Shown here: piece after piece, positions 32,673-41,561 of the stretch
Layout of the letters: the number at the start of each line of letters is the position of its first letter
How positions within the stretch are numbered: the stretch's first letter is position 1
NCBI GenBank assembly: GCA_030949565.1
Contig: JAUZSK010000090.1
Span: 1-42,161, forward strand
Origin: Enterobacterales bacterium
Lineage (GTDB): Bacteria; Pseudomonadota; Gammaproteobacteria; Enterobacterales; Kangiellaceae
DNA length: 42,161 nt
Reading direction: 5' to 3'
The notes under the pieces: generated by a model
Databases searched by the model: none
Told to the model about the DNA's origin: nothing
Seen by the model: the letters and a program-made list of their open reading frames with translations, nothing else
Made by a program: the position numbers and the translations under genes

Positions 32673-33305
32673 ATGAACCAACCGCTACCGCCAATTAATA
32701 TTATTGCCTGTGGCGCTCTTGCAAAAGAGTTAATGGCATTAAAATCGATCAATCACTGGCAGAACTTGAGTATCAGTTGTTTGCCTGCAAAATATCATAA
32801 TACGCCAGCTTTAATTCCTGCCGCGGTAGAGAAAAAAATCCTTCAAATTAAAGCAAACAACGACGCACAGATATTGGTCGCATATGGTGATTGTGGAACC
32901 GCCGGTGTATTAGATAAAGTATTGCAAAAATATGACATCGAGCGATTACCTGGTGCGCATTGTTACCAATTTTTTGTCGGACAAAATGCATTCGATAACC
33001 TACAGGAAGAAGAGATAGGAACCTTTTACCTAACTGATTTTCTAGTGAAGCAGTTTGATAGTTATGTTTGGAAAAACTTGGGATTAGATAGGCACCCCGA
33101 ATTACTCAATTTATATTTTGGAAATTACAAGCGCCTAGTTTATTTAGCTCAAACGACAAATGATTCGTTAACCGATTTAGCAAAAAGCTGTGCTGCCCGA
33201 ATGGGATTAAAGTTTGAGAGAATTTTTACCGGCTATGGCGACATGGCTAATAGTTTAGAACGTTTTAAACAAAATAAAATTCCTTTTTTAAGTTTGGCAT
33301 CTTAA
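32673..33305 (+). CDS. DUF1638 family protein of the corrinoid cluster
   Basis: 210 residues with NIIACGALAKELMAL, a Cys-containing AYGDCGTAGVLDKVL segment, LPGAHCYQFFVG, and FYLTDFLVKQFD. I recognise it as the DUF1638 type, which recurs beside corrinoid methyltransferase genes but has no established function as far as I know. The conserved Cys and His residues (CG, DCG, HCY) suggest a metal- or cofactor-related job such as cobalamin handling. It starts three bases after the corrinoid gene, implying cotranslation and shared purpose. Confidence 0.7.
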   Translation: MNQPLPPINIIACGALAKELMALKSINHWQNLSISCLPAKYHNTPALIPAAVEKKILQIKANNDAQILVAYGDCGTAGVLDKVLQKYDIERLPGAHCYQFFVGQNAFDNLQEEEIGTFYLTDFLVKQFDSYVWKNLGLDRHPELLNLYFGNYKRLVYLAQTTNDSLTDLAKSCAARMGLKFERIFTGYGDMANSLERFKQNKIPFLSLAS

Positions 33306-33317
33306 AGGGGGATAGTC

Positions 33318-33794
33318 ATGTATATCATGCGAAAAATAATGGTGACTAGCGCCAAACCTGCGAACTATATCTATCATCTACTTGAGAGTGCTCTAGTCAA
33401 ACTAGATCCACTTTGGAAAAGACTAGGTTATCAGCGTTCTGAAAAAACAATCGCTTTTTTTGAAAAAAATATAAAGGCTTTTCTATTTGATTGCAAAATG
33501 TGTGGTGACTGTGTTTTAGATAAAACTGGAATGTCGTGCCCGATGAATTGCCCAAAGCAAATAAGAAACGGTCCATGCGGCGGTGTGCGTGATAATGGAA
33601 ATTGTGAAGTAAAACCAGAAATGCGCTGTGTATGGATAGAAGCATGGCGTGGTGCTAAAAAATTAACACCAGATTCCCGAATAACTCCTGATCTAGAAAT
33701 ATTAGCTCCTGTCAACCATAGACATAAAGATCGTTCGTCCTGGTTTATAAAAATTAGAGAAATAACTGACACCAGCGGCGATCGGAATGTCTGA
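33318..33794 (+). CDS. MetV-like methylene-THF reductase C-terminal zinc/iron-sulfur protein
   Basis: 158 residues whose central part holds nine cysteines (CKMCGDC, SCPMNC, GPCGG, NC, RC), as in MetV proteins that pair with a MetF flavoprotein in acetogens. The conserved core reads MNCPKQIRNGPCGGVRDNG. Strong ribosome site (AAGGGGGAT) before ATG 33318. Its last eight bases overlap the metF start, the usual metV-metF coupling. In this family MetV is thought to hold metal sites and to modulate or feed the MetF flavin. Confidence 0.85.
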   Translation: MYIMRKIMVTSAKPANYIYHLLESALVKLDPLWKRLGYQRSEKTIAFFEKNIKAFLFDCKMCGDCVLDKTGMSCPMNCPKQIRNGPCGGVRDNGNCEVKPEMRCVWIEAWRGAKKLTPDSRITPDLEILAPVNHRHKDRSSWFIKIREITDTSGDRNV

Positions 33795-34782
33795 ACAACA
33801 TAGGATGGCTAGTGCGGATTCTGCAGGCGAGAATTTACCTTCTCTAGCAGGACATTTTTCAAACGGTCGACTCGAACGCGTATTACGAAATGGTGACTTT
33901 GCGGTAACAGCCGAAATTGCTCCCCCTGATTCAGCCGATGCTGAAGATGTTTATCGGCGAGCGGCTCTATTTGATGGTGTGGTTGATGCGATTAACGCAA
34001 CCGATGGTTCTGGTGCAAATTGTCATATGTCAAGTATGGGTGTTTGTTCATTGTTGACTAGAAAAGGTTATTCGATGATTATGCAGATATCCTGTCGAGA
34101 CAAAAATCGAATAGCCATCCAAGGTGATGTACTTGGCGCTTCGGCAATGAATGTTGCCAATATGCTTTGTCTTAGCGGTGATGGCGTTGACACTGGCGAT
34201 CACCCTGAAGCAAAACCTGTTTTCGATTTGGATTCAATGACCCTACTACAAATTATTAGAAAGATGAGAGATGAAAGTGAGTTTTTAAGTGGCAGAAAAT
34301 TGACTAAGGCACCTCCGGTATTTTTAGGTGCTGCTGCAAATCCATTTGCAGAACCACTAAACTACCGAGTTCATCGACTGGCTAAAAAAGTCGTTGCAGG
34401 CGCGCAATTTATACAAACTCAATATTGTTTTGATTTACCTTTATTTAGTGAGTATATGAAAAGAGCTGTAGATTTAGGTTTAACCGAAAAAGTATTTATT
34501 TTGGCTGGAGTAGGTACCATGCCATCAGCTGCATCTGCTTTATGGATACGAAAAAATATTCCCGGCATTAATATTCCAGAATGGGTGATTAAGCGACTTA
34601 AAGGTTCGGATAATCCTAAAAAGGAAGGGCAAGATATCTGCGTTGAATTGATGCAACAGTTAAAAGAAATTGAAGGCGTGTCTGGTATTCATATCATGGC
34701 ATTTAAGCAGGAAGAAAGCGTAAAAAATATTGTTAATCGATCGGGCGTTTTAGATGGTCGGGTGCCGTGGATGCCTGGCTAG
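33787..34782 (+). CDS. metF: 5,10-methylene-THF reductase
   Basis: FAD-containing TIM-barrel enzyme interconverting methylene-THF and methyl-THF. 331 residues; motifs FAVTAEIAPPDSADAEDVYRRA, NATDG, MQISCRDKNRIAIQGDVLGA, LCLSGDGVDTGDHPEAKPVFDLDS, and the FIQTQYCFD strand. It is about 35 residues longer than E. coli MetF. In this cluster the reaction is inferred to run toward methylene-THF, oxidising methyl groups from betaine. It overlaps metV by eight bases. The roughly 115 bp after it hold a short GTGATTGG direct repeat and no clear promoter. Confidence 0.92.
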   Translation: MSEQHRMASADSAGENLPSLAGHFSNGRLERVLRNGDFAVTAEIAPPDSADAEDVYRRAALFDGVVDAINATDGSGANCHMSSMGVCSLLTRKGYSMIMQISCRDKNRIAIQGDVLGASAMNVANMLCLSGDGVDTGDHPEAKPVFDLDSMTLLQIIRKMRDESEFLSGRKLTKAPPVFLGAAANPFAEPLNYRVHRLAKKVVAGAQFIQTQYCFDLPLFSEYMKRAVDLGLTEKVFILAGVGTMPSAASALWIRKNIPGINIPEWVIKRLKGSDNPKKEGQDICVELMQQLKEIEGVSGIHIMAFKQEESVKNIVNRSGVLDGRVPWMPG

Positions 34783-34899
34783 TGATTGGTGATTGGTCGT
34801 AATAATAAATACAACTCGCCCGTTAGATCTGACTTAGATTAAATACAGGTTAAAATACCATAAACAGAATAACCCTAGAAATATAATGAGAATTGAAAT

Positions 34900-35802
34900 A
34901 TGACAACACAAACAAAATTAAGCTCGCACGGTAAAGAAATCATCATTGGTTTTGATAAGCCCTTTACTATGATTGGCGAAAGAATTAATCCAACCGGCAG
35001 GAAGCTTCTTGCGGAGGAAATGAAAAATGGTGACTTTAGTCGTGTTAAAGCTGATACTTTAGCACAGGTTGCAGCTGGCGCTCAAATGCTAGATGTTAAC
35101 GCGGGGATCCCACTGGCAGACGAGCCAAAGATTTTAGCGCAAACAATCCAACTAGTTCAGTCAATTACCGATCTGCCATTATGTATAGATTCATCAATTA
35201 TTGCTGCTCTTGAGTCTGGGTTAGCGGTTTATCAAGGTAGGGCGTTAGTCAATTCAGTAACCGGTGAAGATGAAAGTTTAGACAGAGTTTTGCCACTAGT
35301 AAAAAAATATGATGCTGCGGTAGTTGCTATTTCTAATGATGAAACAGGGATTTCTCAAGATCCGAATGTTCGTTATGAAGTCGCTAAAAAAATTGTACAA
35401 CGCGCTCAAGATTATGGCATTAGTCCAAACGACGTGATTGTTGATCCTTTAGTGATGCCGGTTGGAGCCATTAATGACGCAGGTCGACAGGTTCTTCAAT
35501 TGATCACTCGACTTAGAAACGAACTAAAAGTGAATACCACATGCGGGGCATCTAATTTTAGTTTTGGAATTCCAAATAGAAATGGAATGAACGCGGCTTT
35601 TATTAGTATGGCGATTGGCGCGGGAATGACATCAGCGATTGTCAACCCCTTGCATAGTGAGGTAGTTCAAGCCGTTCGAGCATCTGATGTCGTCATGGGG
35701 CATGATAAGGATTGTAGCAATTGGCTAGCCAACTACCGTGAAGCTACCGCAGAGGGCGTTGGCGCCAGAGGCGGGCGCAAGTCCCGTCGTCGCAAAGCAT
35801 AG
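34900..35802 (+). CDS. Methyl-THF:corrinoid methyltransferase (MtgA/MetH pterin-binding type)
   Basis: 300-residue pterin-binding TIM barrel: FTMIGERINPTGRKLLAEEM, AQMLDVNAGIPLADEP, DLPLCIDSS, LVNSVTGEDES, and GASNFSFGIPNRNGMN, as in MetH, AcsE and MtgA. It would move the methyl group from the corrinoid protein to THF (or the reverse). The C-terminus ends in a strongly basic tail (GGRKSRRRKA) not needed for the barrel. The gene lies in line with the corrinoid-metV-metF run, after a 117 bp gap. Confidence 0.92.
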   Translation: MTTQTKLSSHGKEIIIGFDKPFTMIGERINPTGRKLLAEEMKNGDFSRVKADTLAQVAAGAQMLDVNAGIPLADEPKILAQTIQLVQSITDLPLCIDSSIIAALESGLAVYQGRALVNSVTGEDESLDRVLPLVKKYDAAVVAISNDETGISQDPNVRYEVAKKIVQRAQDYGISPNDVIVDPLVMPVGAINDAGRQVLQLITRLRNELKVNTTCGASNFSFGIPNRNGMNAAFISMAIGAGMTSAIVNPLHSEVVQAVRASDVVMGHDKDCSNWLANYREATAEGVGARGGRKSRRRKA

Positions 35803-35810
35803 TTGATTAA

Positions 35811-36230
35811 ATGGGAATGAGTGGCCATAGAACAATTAGCAAAAAAAATAAAAAGCTATCTAACTTGAAAGGTAGCTGCCTTTGCGGGCAAGTTTGCTAT
35901 CGAATCAAGGGTGTTGTACGTGATGTTGTTAATTGTTTTTGCGAGCAGTGTAGAAAGACTAGCGGTCACTATGTCGCTGCTACTCGAGTTAATAAAAATA
36001 ATTTGGTGCTTAGTAAGCAGGCAACTTTAAACTGGTATGAATCATCGGAAGGTGTTTTTCGTGGCTTTTGTTCACAATGTGGTGCAAATTTATTCTGGGA
36101 TGATGGCTACGACGAACAAATTAGTATCATGGCTGGGACTCTGGATAGTCCTACCGGACTAACAACGATTGCAAATATTTTCACTCAAGATGCCAGCGAT
36201 TATTTTGAAATTCCAAGGGTTGATAGCTAG
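35811..36230 (+). CDS. GFA (glutathione-dependent formaldehyde-activating / CENP-V) family protein
   Basis: 139-residue zinc-binding protein with the family cysteine pattern: CLCGQV, CFCEQCRKTSGHYV, and FCSQCGANLFWDDG. The family is named for an S-(hydroxymethyl)glutathione synthase, but most members have no proven activity, so a role in formaldehyde handling is inferred from context. Formaldehyde or methylene-THF is the by-product of dimethylglycine and sarcosine demethylation by the neighbours. Starts nine bases after the methyltransferase gene; ATG 35811 and ATG 35817 are both possible. Confidence 0.75.
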   Translation: MGMSGHRTISKKNKKLSNLKGSCLCGQVCYRIKGVVRDVVNCFCEQCRKTSGHYVAATRVNKNNLVLSKQATLNWYESSEGVFRGFCSQCGANLFWDDGYDEQISIMAGTLDSPTGLTTIANIFTQDASDYFEIPRVDS

Positions 36231-36333
36231 CACTGAGCGAGGTTAGCAAAACCAATTTTACTGCGTTAAGATAGCTACTATTAATAGAATAGAACATATT
36301 TCCCTACAAAATAGAGAAACAAAACGAGATATT

Positions 36334-38368
36334 ATGAGCAAAGTTAAAGTCGTTTTCACTCCGTCAGGCATTCAAGGTGAAGTCGAAAGAAATACTGACA
36401 TTATGAGTGCTGCGATTCAACTGGGCGCTGATATTGCGACCCTTTGTGGCGGTAACGGACAATGTGCTCGATGCAAAGTACAAATTTCCGAAGGAAGTTT
36501 TGCCAAACATAACATTCACTCCACTGTCGATAATCTTTCAGATGCCAGCCAAACAGAACACCGAAAGCTTTCAGTAGGTTCATTGAAAAATGGATATCGT
36601 TTGGCATGCCGAGCCAAAATATTAAACGATATTGTGGTTGATGTGCCAGCAGAAAGTCAGGTACATCATCAGCTGATTCGAAAAACCGCCGGTAATTTGG
36701 ATAGCCAATTTTTGAGCGGTGCGCTATCCGCAATCCAACTCATTCAAGTGCAAGTTGAACAGCCGCAACTTGATAATCCAAGTGGTGATTTAGAAAGGTT
36801 TATTAAGGCGACGGAATCAATTAGTGGTTTAGCCAAGCTAGCGATAGAACCCTGTCTATTAGGCTCTATTCAAAATACGCTGCGTCAGGGTAACTGGAAG
36901 GTAACAGTTGCAATATACGAGCTAAATAAAATTATTGCAATTTGGCCGGGCAAGCAAACGGAATTCTACGGGTTAGCGGTGGATATTGGTTCCACAACGA
37001 TTGCAACCCATCTCTGTGATTTAAATACTGGTAAAGTCATTGCATCTCAAGGATTAATGAACCCGCAAATAAAATATGGTGAAGATTTAATGAGTCGAGT
37101 TTCTTATATAATGATGAACCCAGGCGGCGATCAATCAATGACTGCAGTGGTTAGAGAAGCCATTTGCGATATGGTTAATTTAATGCTGAGGGAAACCAAG
37201 GTTGATCGGGAGACATTGCTGGATGCCGTTTTTGTCGCTAACCCAGTAATGCATCATTTATTTTTAGGGATTAATCCTATTGAACTTGGTGGAGCACCCT
37301 TTGCCTTAGCAACGCAGTCTTCAGTCTCGCTGGCGGCTAGTGCACTCAACTTAAATTTAGCAAAAGGTGCACAAGTTTACTTACCTCCTTGTATTGCTGG
37401 TCATGTTGGTGCGGATGCTGCTGCTGTGGTTTTAGCCGAAGCACCCTACCAAAGTGAATTAATGACCTTGATCATTGACGTGGGTACTAACGCAGAAATT
37501 ATACTTGGCAACAAAGAAAAACTTGTAGCCGCATCTTCTCCGACGGGACCTGCTTTTGAAGGTGCACAAATTGAAAATGGTCAAAGAGCAGCACCTGGCG
37601 CGATAGAGCGAGTCAGGATCGATCCAGAGAACATTAGAGCCCAAGATAAAAATTATTGGTTGTGATTATTGGTCAGATGAAGAAGGATTTTTGGCGGCTA
37701 TAAATAAAACCCGAATAACGGGTATCTGTGGATCTGGCATAATTGAAGTCATGGCCGAATTATTTCTAGCCGGCGTGATTCAGTCAGATGGCGTTATAAA
37801 TGGCGATAAATCTAAACTATCTTCGAGAATAGTTAAAAATGGAAAAACATGGTCTTATCAATTAGTGGATGTTCAATTAGCAAAATTAAACTCCCAGAAT
37901 GTTCCCCGTAAAAATAATCTTAACGAGAGCGCAACCGTTGTTATTACTCAAAATGATGTTAGAGCAATACAGTTGGCCAAAGCCACTCTATATGCTAGCG
38001 TAAAATTATTAATGGATAAACTCAAAACTGATCGTCTTGATCGAATTTGTTTTGCCGGGGCTTTTGGTTCACATATTGATCCCTTTTATGCAATGCTACT
38101 TGGTTTAATTCCCGATTGTCCATTGGAGGAGGTTGTATCGGTAGGAAATGCCGCAGGTACCGGCGCAAGGATCGCACTTTCTTGTATTAATGCGAGGCGC
38201 GAAATTGAGGCTGAAGTAGTTAAAATGGAAAAAATTGAAACAGCGACGGAAAGCAACTTCCAAGAATATTTCATCAATGCGATGGCGATACCCCACGCTT
38301 TGGATAAGTTTGAAAATTTAGAAAAGAAAATAACGCTCCCCATTAAAAAAACGGGGAGCCAGATCTGA
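36334..38368 (+). CDS. Corrinoid-activating ferredoxin-ASKHA protein, RamA/DUF4445-like (one frameshift)
   Basis: Reductive activator of corrinoid proteins: ATP-driven return of Co(II) to Co(I). Pieces 36334-37665 and 37691-38368 join by dropping one A from the run 37648-37652 (QDKIIGCDYWSDEEGFLAAINKTR split across it), giving 677 residues. N-terminal [2Fe-2S] ferredoxin (CGGNGQCARC ... LACRAK), linker, then the ASKHA-type domain with VDIGSTTIATHL, IDVGTNAEIILG, PTGPAFEGAQ and GICGSGIIEV. Such activators allow methyl transfer when cobalamin is oxidised, a frequent problem in an aerobic cell. Same strand as the upstream run. Confidence 0.9.
38335..38359. other. Perfect 7-bp hairpin in the 3' end of the activator gene
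   Basis: GCTCCCC (38335-38341) and GGGGAGC (38353-38359) pair exactly around an A-rich loop, within the last codons of the activator gene. No T run follows on the + strand. It may shape the mRNA end or termination between this gene and the converging regulator gene, which stops at 38461. Nothing else is visible in 38369-38460. Confidence 0.3.
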
Positions 38369-38460
38369 TGGCAGGTTATCACGAGGTGCAAGGCGTTCAC
38401 GAACTGCTAAAAATCGGTTAAAAAATCCCTCGGCCTCCAGTACAGTTTAGACCAATCAAT

Positions 38461-39468
38461 TTATTCAGATTCAATGGGGTCCTGTCGGCGTTCTTCGCTA
38501 GGCGAGCAGTTAAATAGATCACGATAACATTTGCTAAAATGTGGAGCGGATGAGAAACCACAAGCAATCGATACTTCGATGATAGGTAAACTTGTTTGAA
38601 GTAATAATCGACGAGCATTTTGGAGGCGCAACTCTAAGTAATAGCGGGTCGGCGTACTACTTAAATGGCTGCTAAATAATCGTTCCAGTTGTCTACGTGA
38701 AATATTGACTAGTCCAGCAATATCACCAGGGGTTAATGGTTCTTCAATATTAGTTTCCATTAGTTTTACCGCACTCTCCAATTTAGGCTGATTGGTTCCT
38801 ATTTTTGTCTGAGAGGGATGACTTGTGTGTCTGTCATGTTTCGTACACGTTCTATCAAAATTGTTTCAATGACTGCTGCTGCCAGTTCTTGACCCTGCTG
38901 CATGGTTAAAAGGCGTAACATTAGATCGATGGAGGTAATTCCTCCAGCACAAGTAAAACGGTCGCGATCAACTTCATATACATCGTCTGTTAGGTTAGCG
39001 AGTGGAAATTTTTCTCTGGTTGAACTTAAATTTTGCCAATGAATGGTGCAGCGATATCCATCGAGCAAGCCAGCTTTCGCTAAAATATAGCTGCCGGTAC
39101 ACATTGCACCTAAATTGATATTATTAGACGCCATATTTTGTATTTTATCACCAATTGAACTGGTCCAGCATTGATCGATTTTAGTTCCTCCGCAGACAAA
39201 AAACACATCACATTTTTCTAAACCGGTAAAAATATATTCTGGGTAGATCGCAAGTTTGCTACTCGAATATACAACCTCATCCGTCGGTGACACCGTTTGC
39301 CAAGTATAAAGTGTTTGTCCGGATAGACGATTGGCTAATCTTAAAATATCGATAGCTACAGCGTAGGGAACTAGAGAAAAACCGAGGCAAAACTAAAAAT
39401 ATAAATTTCTTCTGATGACTAGAAATACTGCCAAACTGCTTTTCTGAAAGTTGGTTTATTTTGTTCAA
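38461..39468 (-). CDS. GbdR-like GlxA/AraC family regulator (two frameshifts)
   Basis: Likely activator of the betaine genes. Pieces 39277-39468, 38799-39293 and 38461-38781 join by dropping one base from the A5 run 39377-39381 and adding one at 38802-38806, giving about 335 residues. N-terminal DJ-1/PfpI-like domain (LPRFSLVPYAVAIDILRLANRLSG; FFVCGGTKID; GAMCTGSYILAKAGLLDG; TCAGGITSIDLML) and C-terminal AraC double HTH (NISRRQLERLF; IIEVSIACGFSSAPHFSKCYRDLF). This is the layout of GbdR, which senses glycine betaine or dimethylglycine. The start is uncertain: TTG 39468 is in frame, while an ATG near 39487 would need a further indel. Confidence 0.85.
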
Positions 39469-39573
39469 AAGGTCGGTTACTCATAATGAAAATAGGTTTT
39501 GGTTATAGTTGAATGTTAGCGTTAATTATGATGTTTGTCTAGCGATAGACAGGTTAATAAAATATCAGCGCGG

Positions 39574-39588
39574 GCTTAAAGTTTAAGC
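39574..39588. promoter_or_regulatory. Perfect 15-bp palindrome upstream of the AraC-type regulator
   Basis: GCTTAAA-G-TTTAAGC, about 105 bases upstream of the regulator start. A symmetric site here could be an operator for the regulator itself or another factor. The half-site GCTTAAAGT recurs in the dgcA/corrinoid intergenic region at 31808-31816, and GCTTAAA at 41760-41766. Confidence 0.3.
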
Positions 39589-39611
39589 AAAGATAAATAG
39601 CAAAGGTTTGA

Positions 39612-39639
39612 GCGCTAAGCTAAGAAATTAGCCTAGCGC
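39612..39639. terminator. Strong hairpin downstream of mttB
   Basis: GCGCTAAGCTAA, loop GAAA, TTAGCCTAGCGC: eleven of twelve pairs. It lies between the mttB stop (40011) and the regulator start on the minus strand, where it could end or protect the mttB transcript. There is no clear T run on either side, so it may instead be an mRNA-stabilising stem or a protein site. Confidence 0.35.
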
Positions 39640-39821
39640 AGATCCAATCAACTTATGTGTCCTCTTAAATTTAATGTGCTGTAAACATCAGACTAATATT
39701 GATTAGTTAAGCAAAGGTAATCTATTTGTGGTATTAGTTTTTTTGGATGCTGAAAGTGTTGCATAAAATATTTTTCTAAAATCTTTGCTGGCTGCTATAA
39801 ACTCAAACAACAATATCTAAT

Positions 39822-39860
39822 CTGTGACTGTGACTGTGACTGTGACTGTGACTGTGACTG
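39822..39860. repeat. Hexanucleotide tandem repeat (CTGTGA, 6.5 copies)
   Basis: Six perfect copies of CTGTGA followed by CTG. It lies in the 542 bp gap between mttB and the regulator gene, outside any ORF. Such repeats change length by slippage and could alter spacing or expression in the gap. Apart from this, the palindrome and the hairpin listed separately, I see nothing else in 39469-40010. Confidence 0.9.
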
Positions 39861-40010
39861 AACAGAGTGACGGATCAGCATAAAAACAGGTCGAGTCGCA
39901 GTGGATTAATTTAAATGGATTGAAAACAACAGGATATTCCGTTCATGATTTATAGAAAATGAAACATCCTATTGAAGATATACAACCACTTGCTTTAATC
40001 AAACCTTATT

Positions 40011-41561
40011 TTAAGCAACATTTGAATCAGGAAAGGATTCTTTGCGTTGTTTAATAAAGTCGAGCAACGCTTTATCAATTTCTGGATCTAACTCTGGCGC
40101 TTGATATTCTGCTAATTGTTTTTTATAAAACTCATTGGCCAATTGGGTTAAATCTTTCGCGCCATCTTCTTGCCATTGTTCAAAGTTATTGTTATCAACA
40201 ACCTTTGACATATAAAAAGCATTTCTAAAATTATCCTGGGTATGTTGACAACCCAAATAATGGCTGCCCGGCCCAACTTCTCTTATAGCACTTAAGGCTT
40301 GTCCATTTTCTGAGAGATCAACACCTTTTGCATAAACGGCCATCATTCCCGCTTGATCGCAGTCCATCACAAATTTTTCGTAACTCATGACGAGGCCACC
40401 TTCAAGCCAACCTGCGGTATGTAGCATAAAATTAACCCCTGCATTAATTGCTGGCGATAATGAATTGGCGGATTCATAGCCTGCGTGAGCATCGGTTATT
40501 TTTGCGTTATTAAATCCGCCACCAGATCGAAAAGGTACACCAACTCTTCTAGCAAGTGACGCCATGACATTTAGTACCAACGCTGGTTCTGGAGTGCCAA
40601 AAGTAGGCGCGCCGGTGGCCATCGATAAAGAGCTGGCAAAGGTGCCAAATATTACAGGCGCACCGGGATTAACCAATTGTGCATAGGCCATACCTGCCAG
40701 TGCTTCTGCCAATGCCTGAGCGGCAGTTCCGGCCACTGAAACCGGTGACATTGCTCCAGCTAGGATAAACGGCGAAACAATGCATGCCTGATTGTTTTTA
40801 GCGTAAACGGTAAGCGCGCCAAGCATTGTAGCATCATAGGTTAAGGGTGAATTTGCGTTAATCAGGCTTGTAGTAATGGTTTTAGGTTTGCCGCTTTGCT
40901 CATCAATATACTGCTCGCCAAATAATATTTTACACATATCAACGGTATCTTGGGCACGTTCTGGAGCAGTCACTGACCCCATAAAAGGCTTGTCAGAGTA
41001 TTTTATATGGCTGTAAATCATATCAAAATGACGTTTATTAACCGGAATATCCACTGGTTCACATAGGGTTCCTCCAGAATGGTGTAAATGAGGTGTCATA
41101 TAAGCCAGTTTAACGAAATTTTTAAAGTCTTCAATGGTTGCGTAACGTCTACCATTATCTAAATCACGAACGAATGGGCTACCGTAAGCGGGCACTAAAA
41201 CCGTATGTTTTCCACCAATTTGCACGCTCTTTTTAGGATTTCTTGCATGTTGAGTAAACTGTTTGGGGGCACTGTCTTGTATAAGCTTACGGCATAAGCC
41301 CTTTGGAAACCTCACTCGATTGCCTTCAACCTGTGCACCGGCCTGTTTCCACAGGTCTAGTGCAGAATCATAGTCGCTAAAAACAACCCCTATTTCATGT
41401 AATATAATTTCTGCATTGTCTTCTATTAGCGCTAGCTCACTATCATTTAATATCTCGTATTCTGGTATTTTACGGGTTATATAAGCCTGCGTGGCGACTT
41501 CTTGTTCTTTATTTTTGTCTGCATTGCGACGCGAACGGCGATTTCTGCGTGGACTAGGCAT
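40011..41561 (-). CDS. MttB-family (non-pyrrolysine) methyltransferase, likely glycine betaine:corrinoid methyltransferase
   Basis: 516 residues of the trimethylamine methyltransferase family. The frame contains no in-frame TAG, so this is the non-pyrrolysine type, which in studied cases (MtgB) demethylates glycine betaine or other quaternary amines. Seen: YITRKIPEYEILNDSELALIEDNAEIILHEIGV, NSPLTYDATMLGALTVYA, GTFASSLSMATGAPTFGTPEPAL, GGGFNNAKITDAHAGYESANSL, GWLEGGLVMSYEKFVMD and GPGSHYLGCQHTQ. The N-terminus is strongly basic (PRRNRRSRRNADK). GGAG precedes ATG 41561. Divergent from the FAD/GcvT demethylase. Substrate is inferred from neighbours that act on dimethylglycine and sarcosine; proline betaine or carnitine are alternatives. 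Confidence 0.9.
   Translation of the reverse strand: MPSPRRNRRSRRNADKNKEQEVATQAYITRKIPEYEILNDSELALIEDNAEIILHEIGVVFSDYDSALDLWKQAGAQVEGNRVRFPKGLCRKLIQDSAPKQFTQHARNPKKSVQIGGKHTVLVPAYGSPFVRDLDNGRRYATIEDFKNFVKLAYMTPHLHHSGGTLCEPVDIPVNKRHFDMIYSHIKYSDKPFMGSVTAPERAQDTVDMCKILFGEQYIDEQSGKPKTITTSLINANSPLTYDATMLGALTVYAKNNQACIVSPFILAGAMSPVSVAGTAAQALAEALAGMAYAQLVNPGAPVIFGTFASSLSMATGAPTFGTPEPALVLNVMASLARRVGVPFRSGGGFNNAKITDAHAGYESANSLSPAINAGVNFMLHTAGWLEGGLVMSYEKFVMDCDQAGMMAVYAKGVDLSENGQALSAIREVGPGSHYLGCQHTQDNFRNAFYMSKVVDNNNFEQWQEDGAKDLTQLANEFYKKQLAEYQAPELDPEIDKALLDFIKQRKESFPDSNVA

Noticed and set aside
39822..39860. CTGTGA repeats as a CRISPR array or iterons
   Set aside because: Units are six bases, contiguous, with no spacers; no cas or rep gene is nearby.
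40011..41561. Pyrrolysine-containing MttB
   Set aside because: The frame runs without an in-frame TAG through the whole gene, and no pyl genes are visible.
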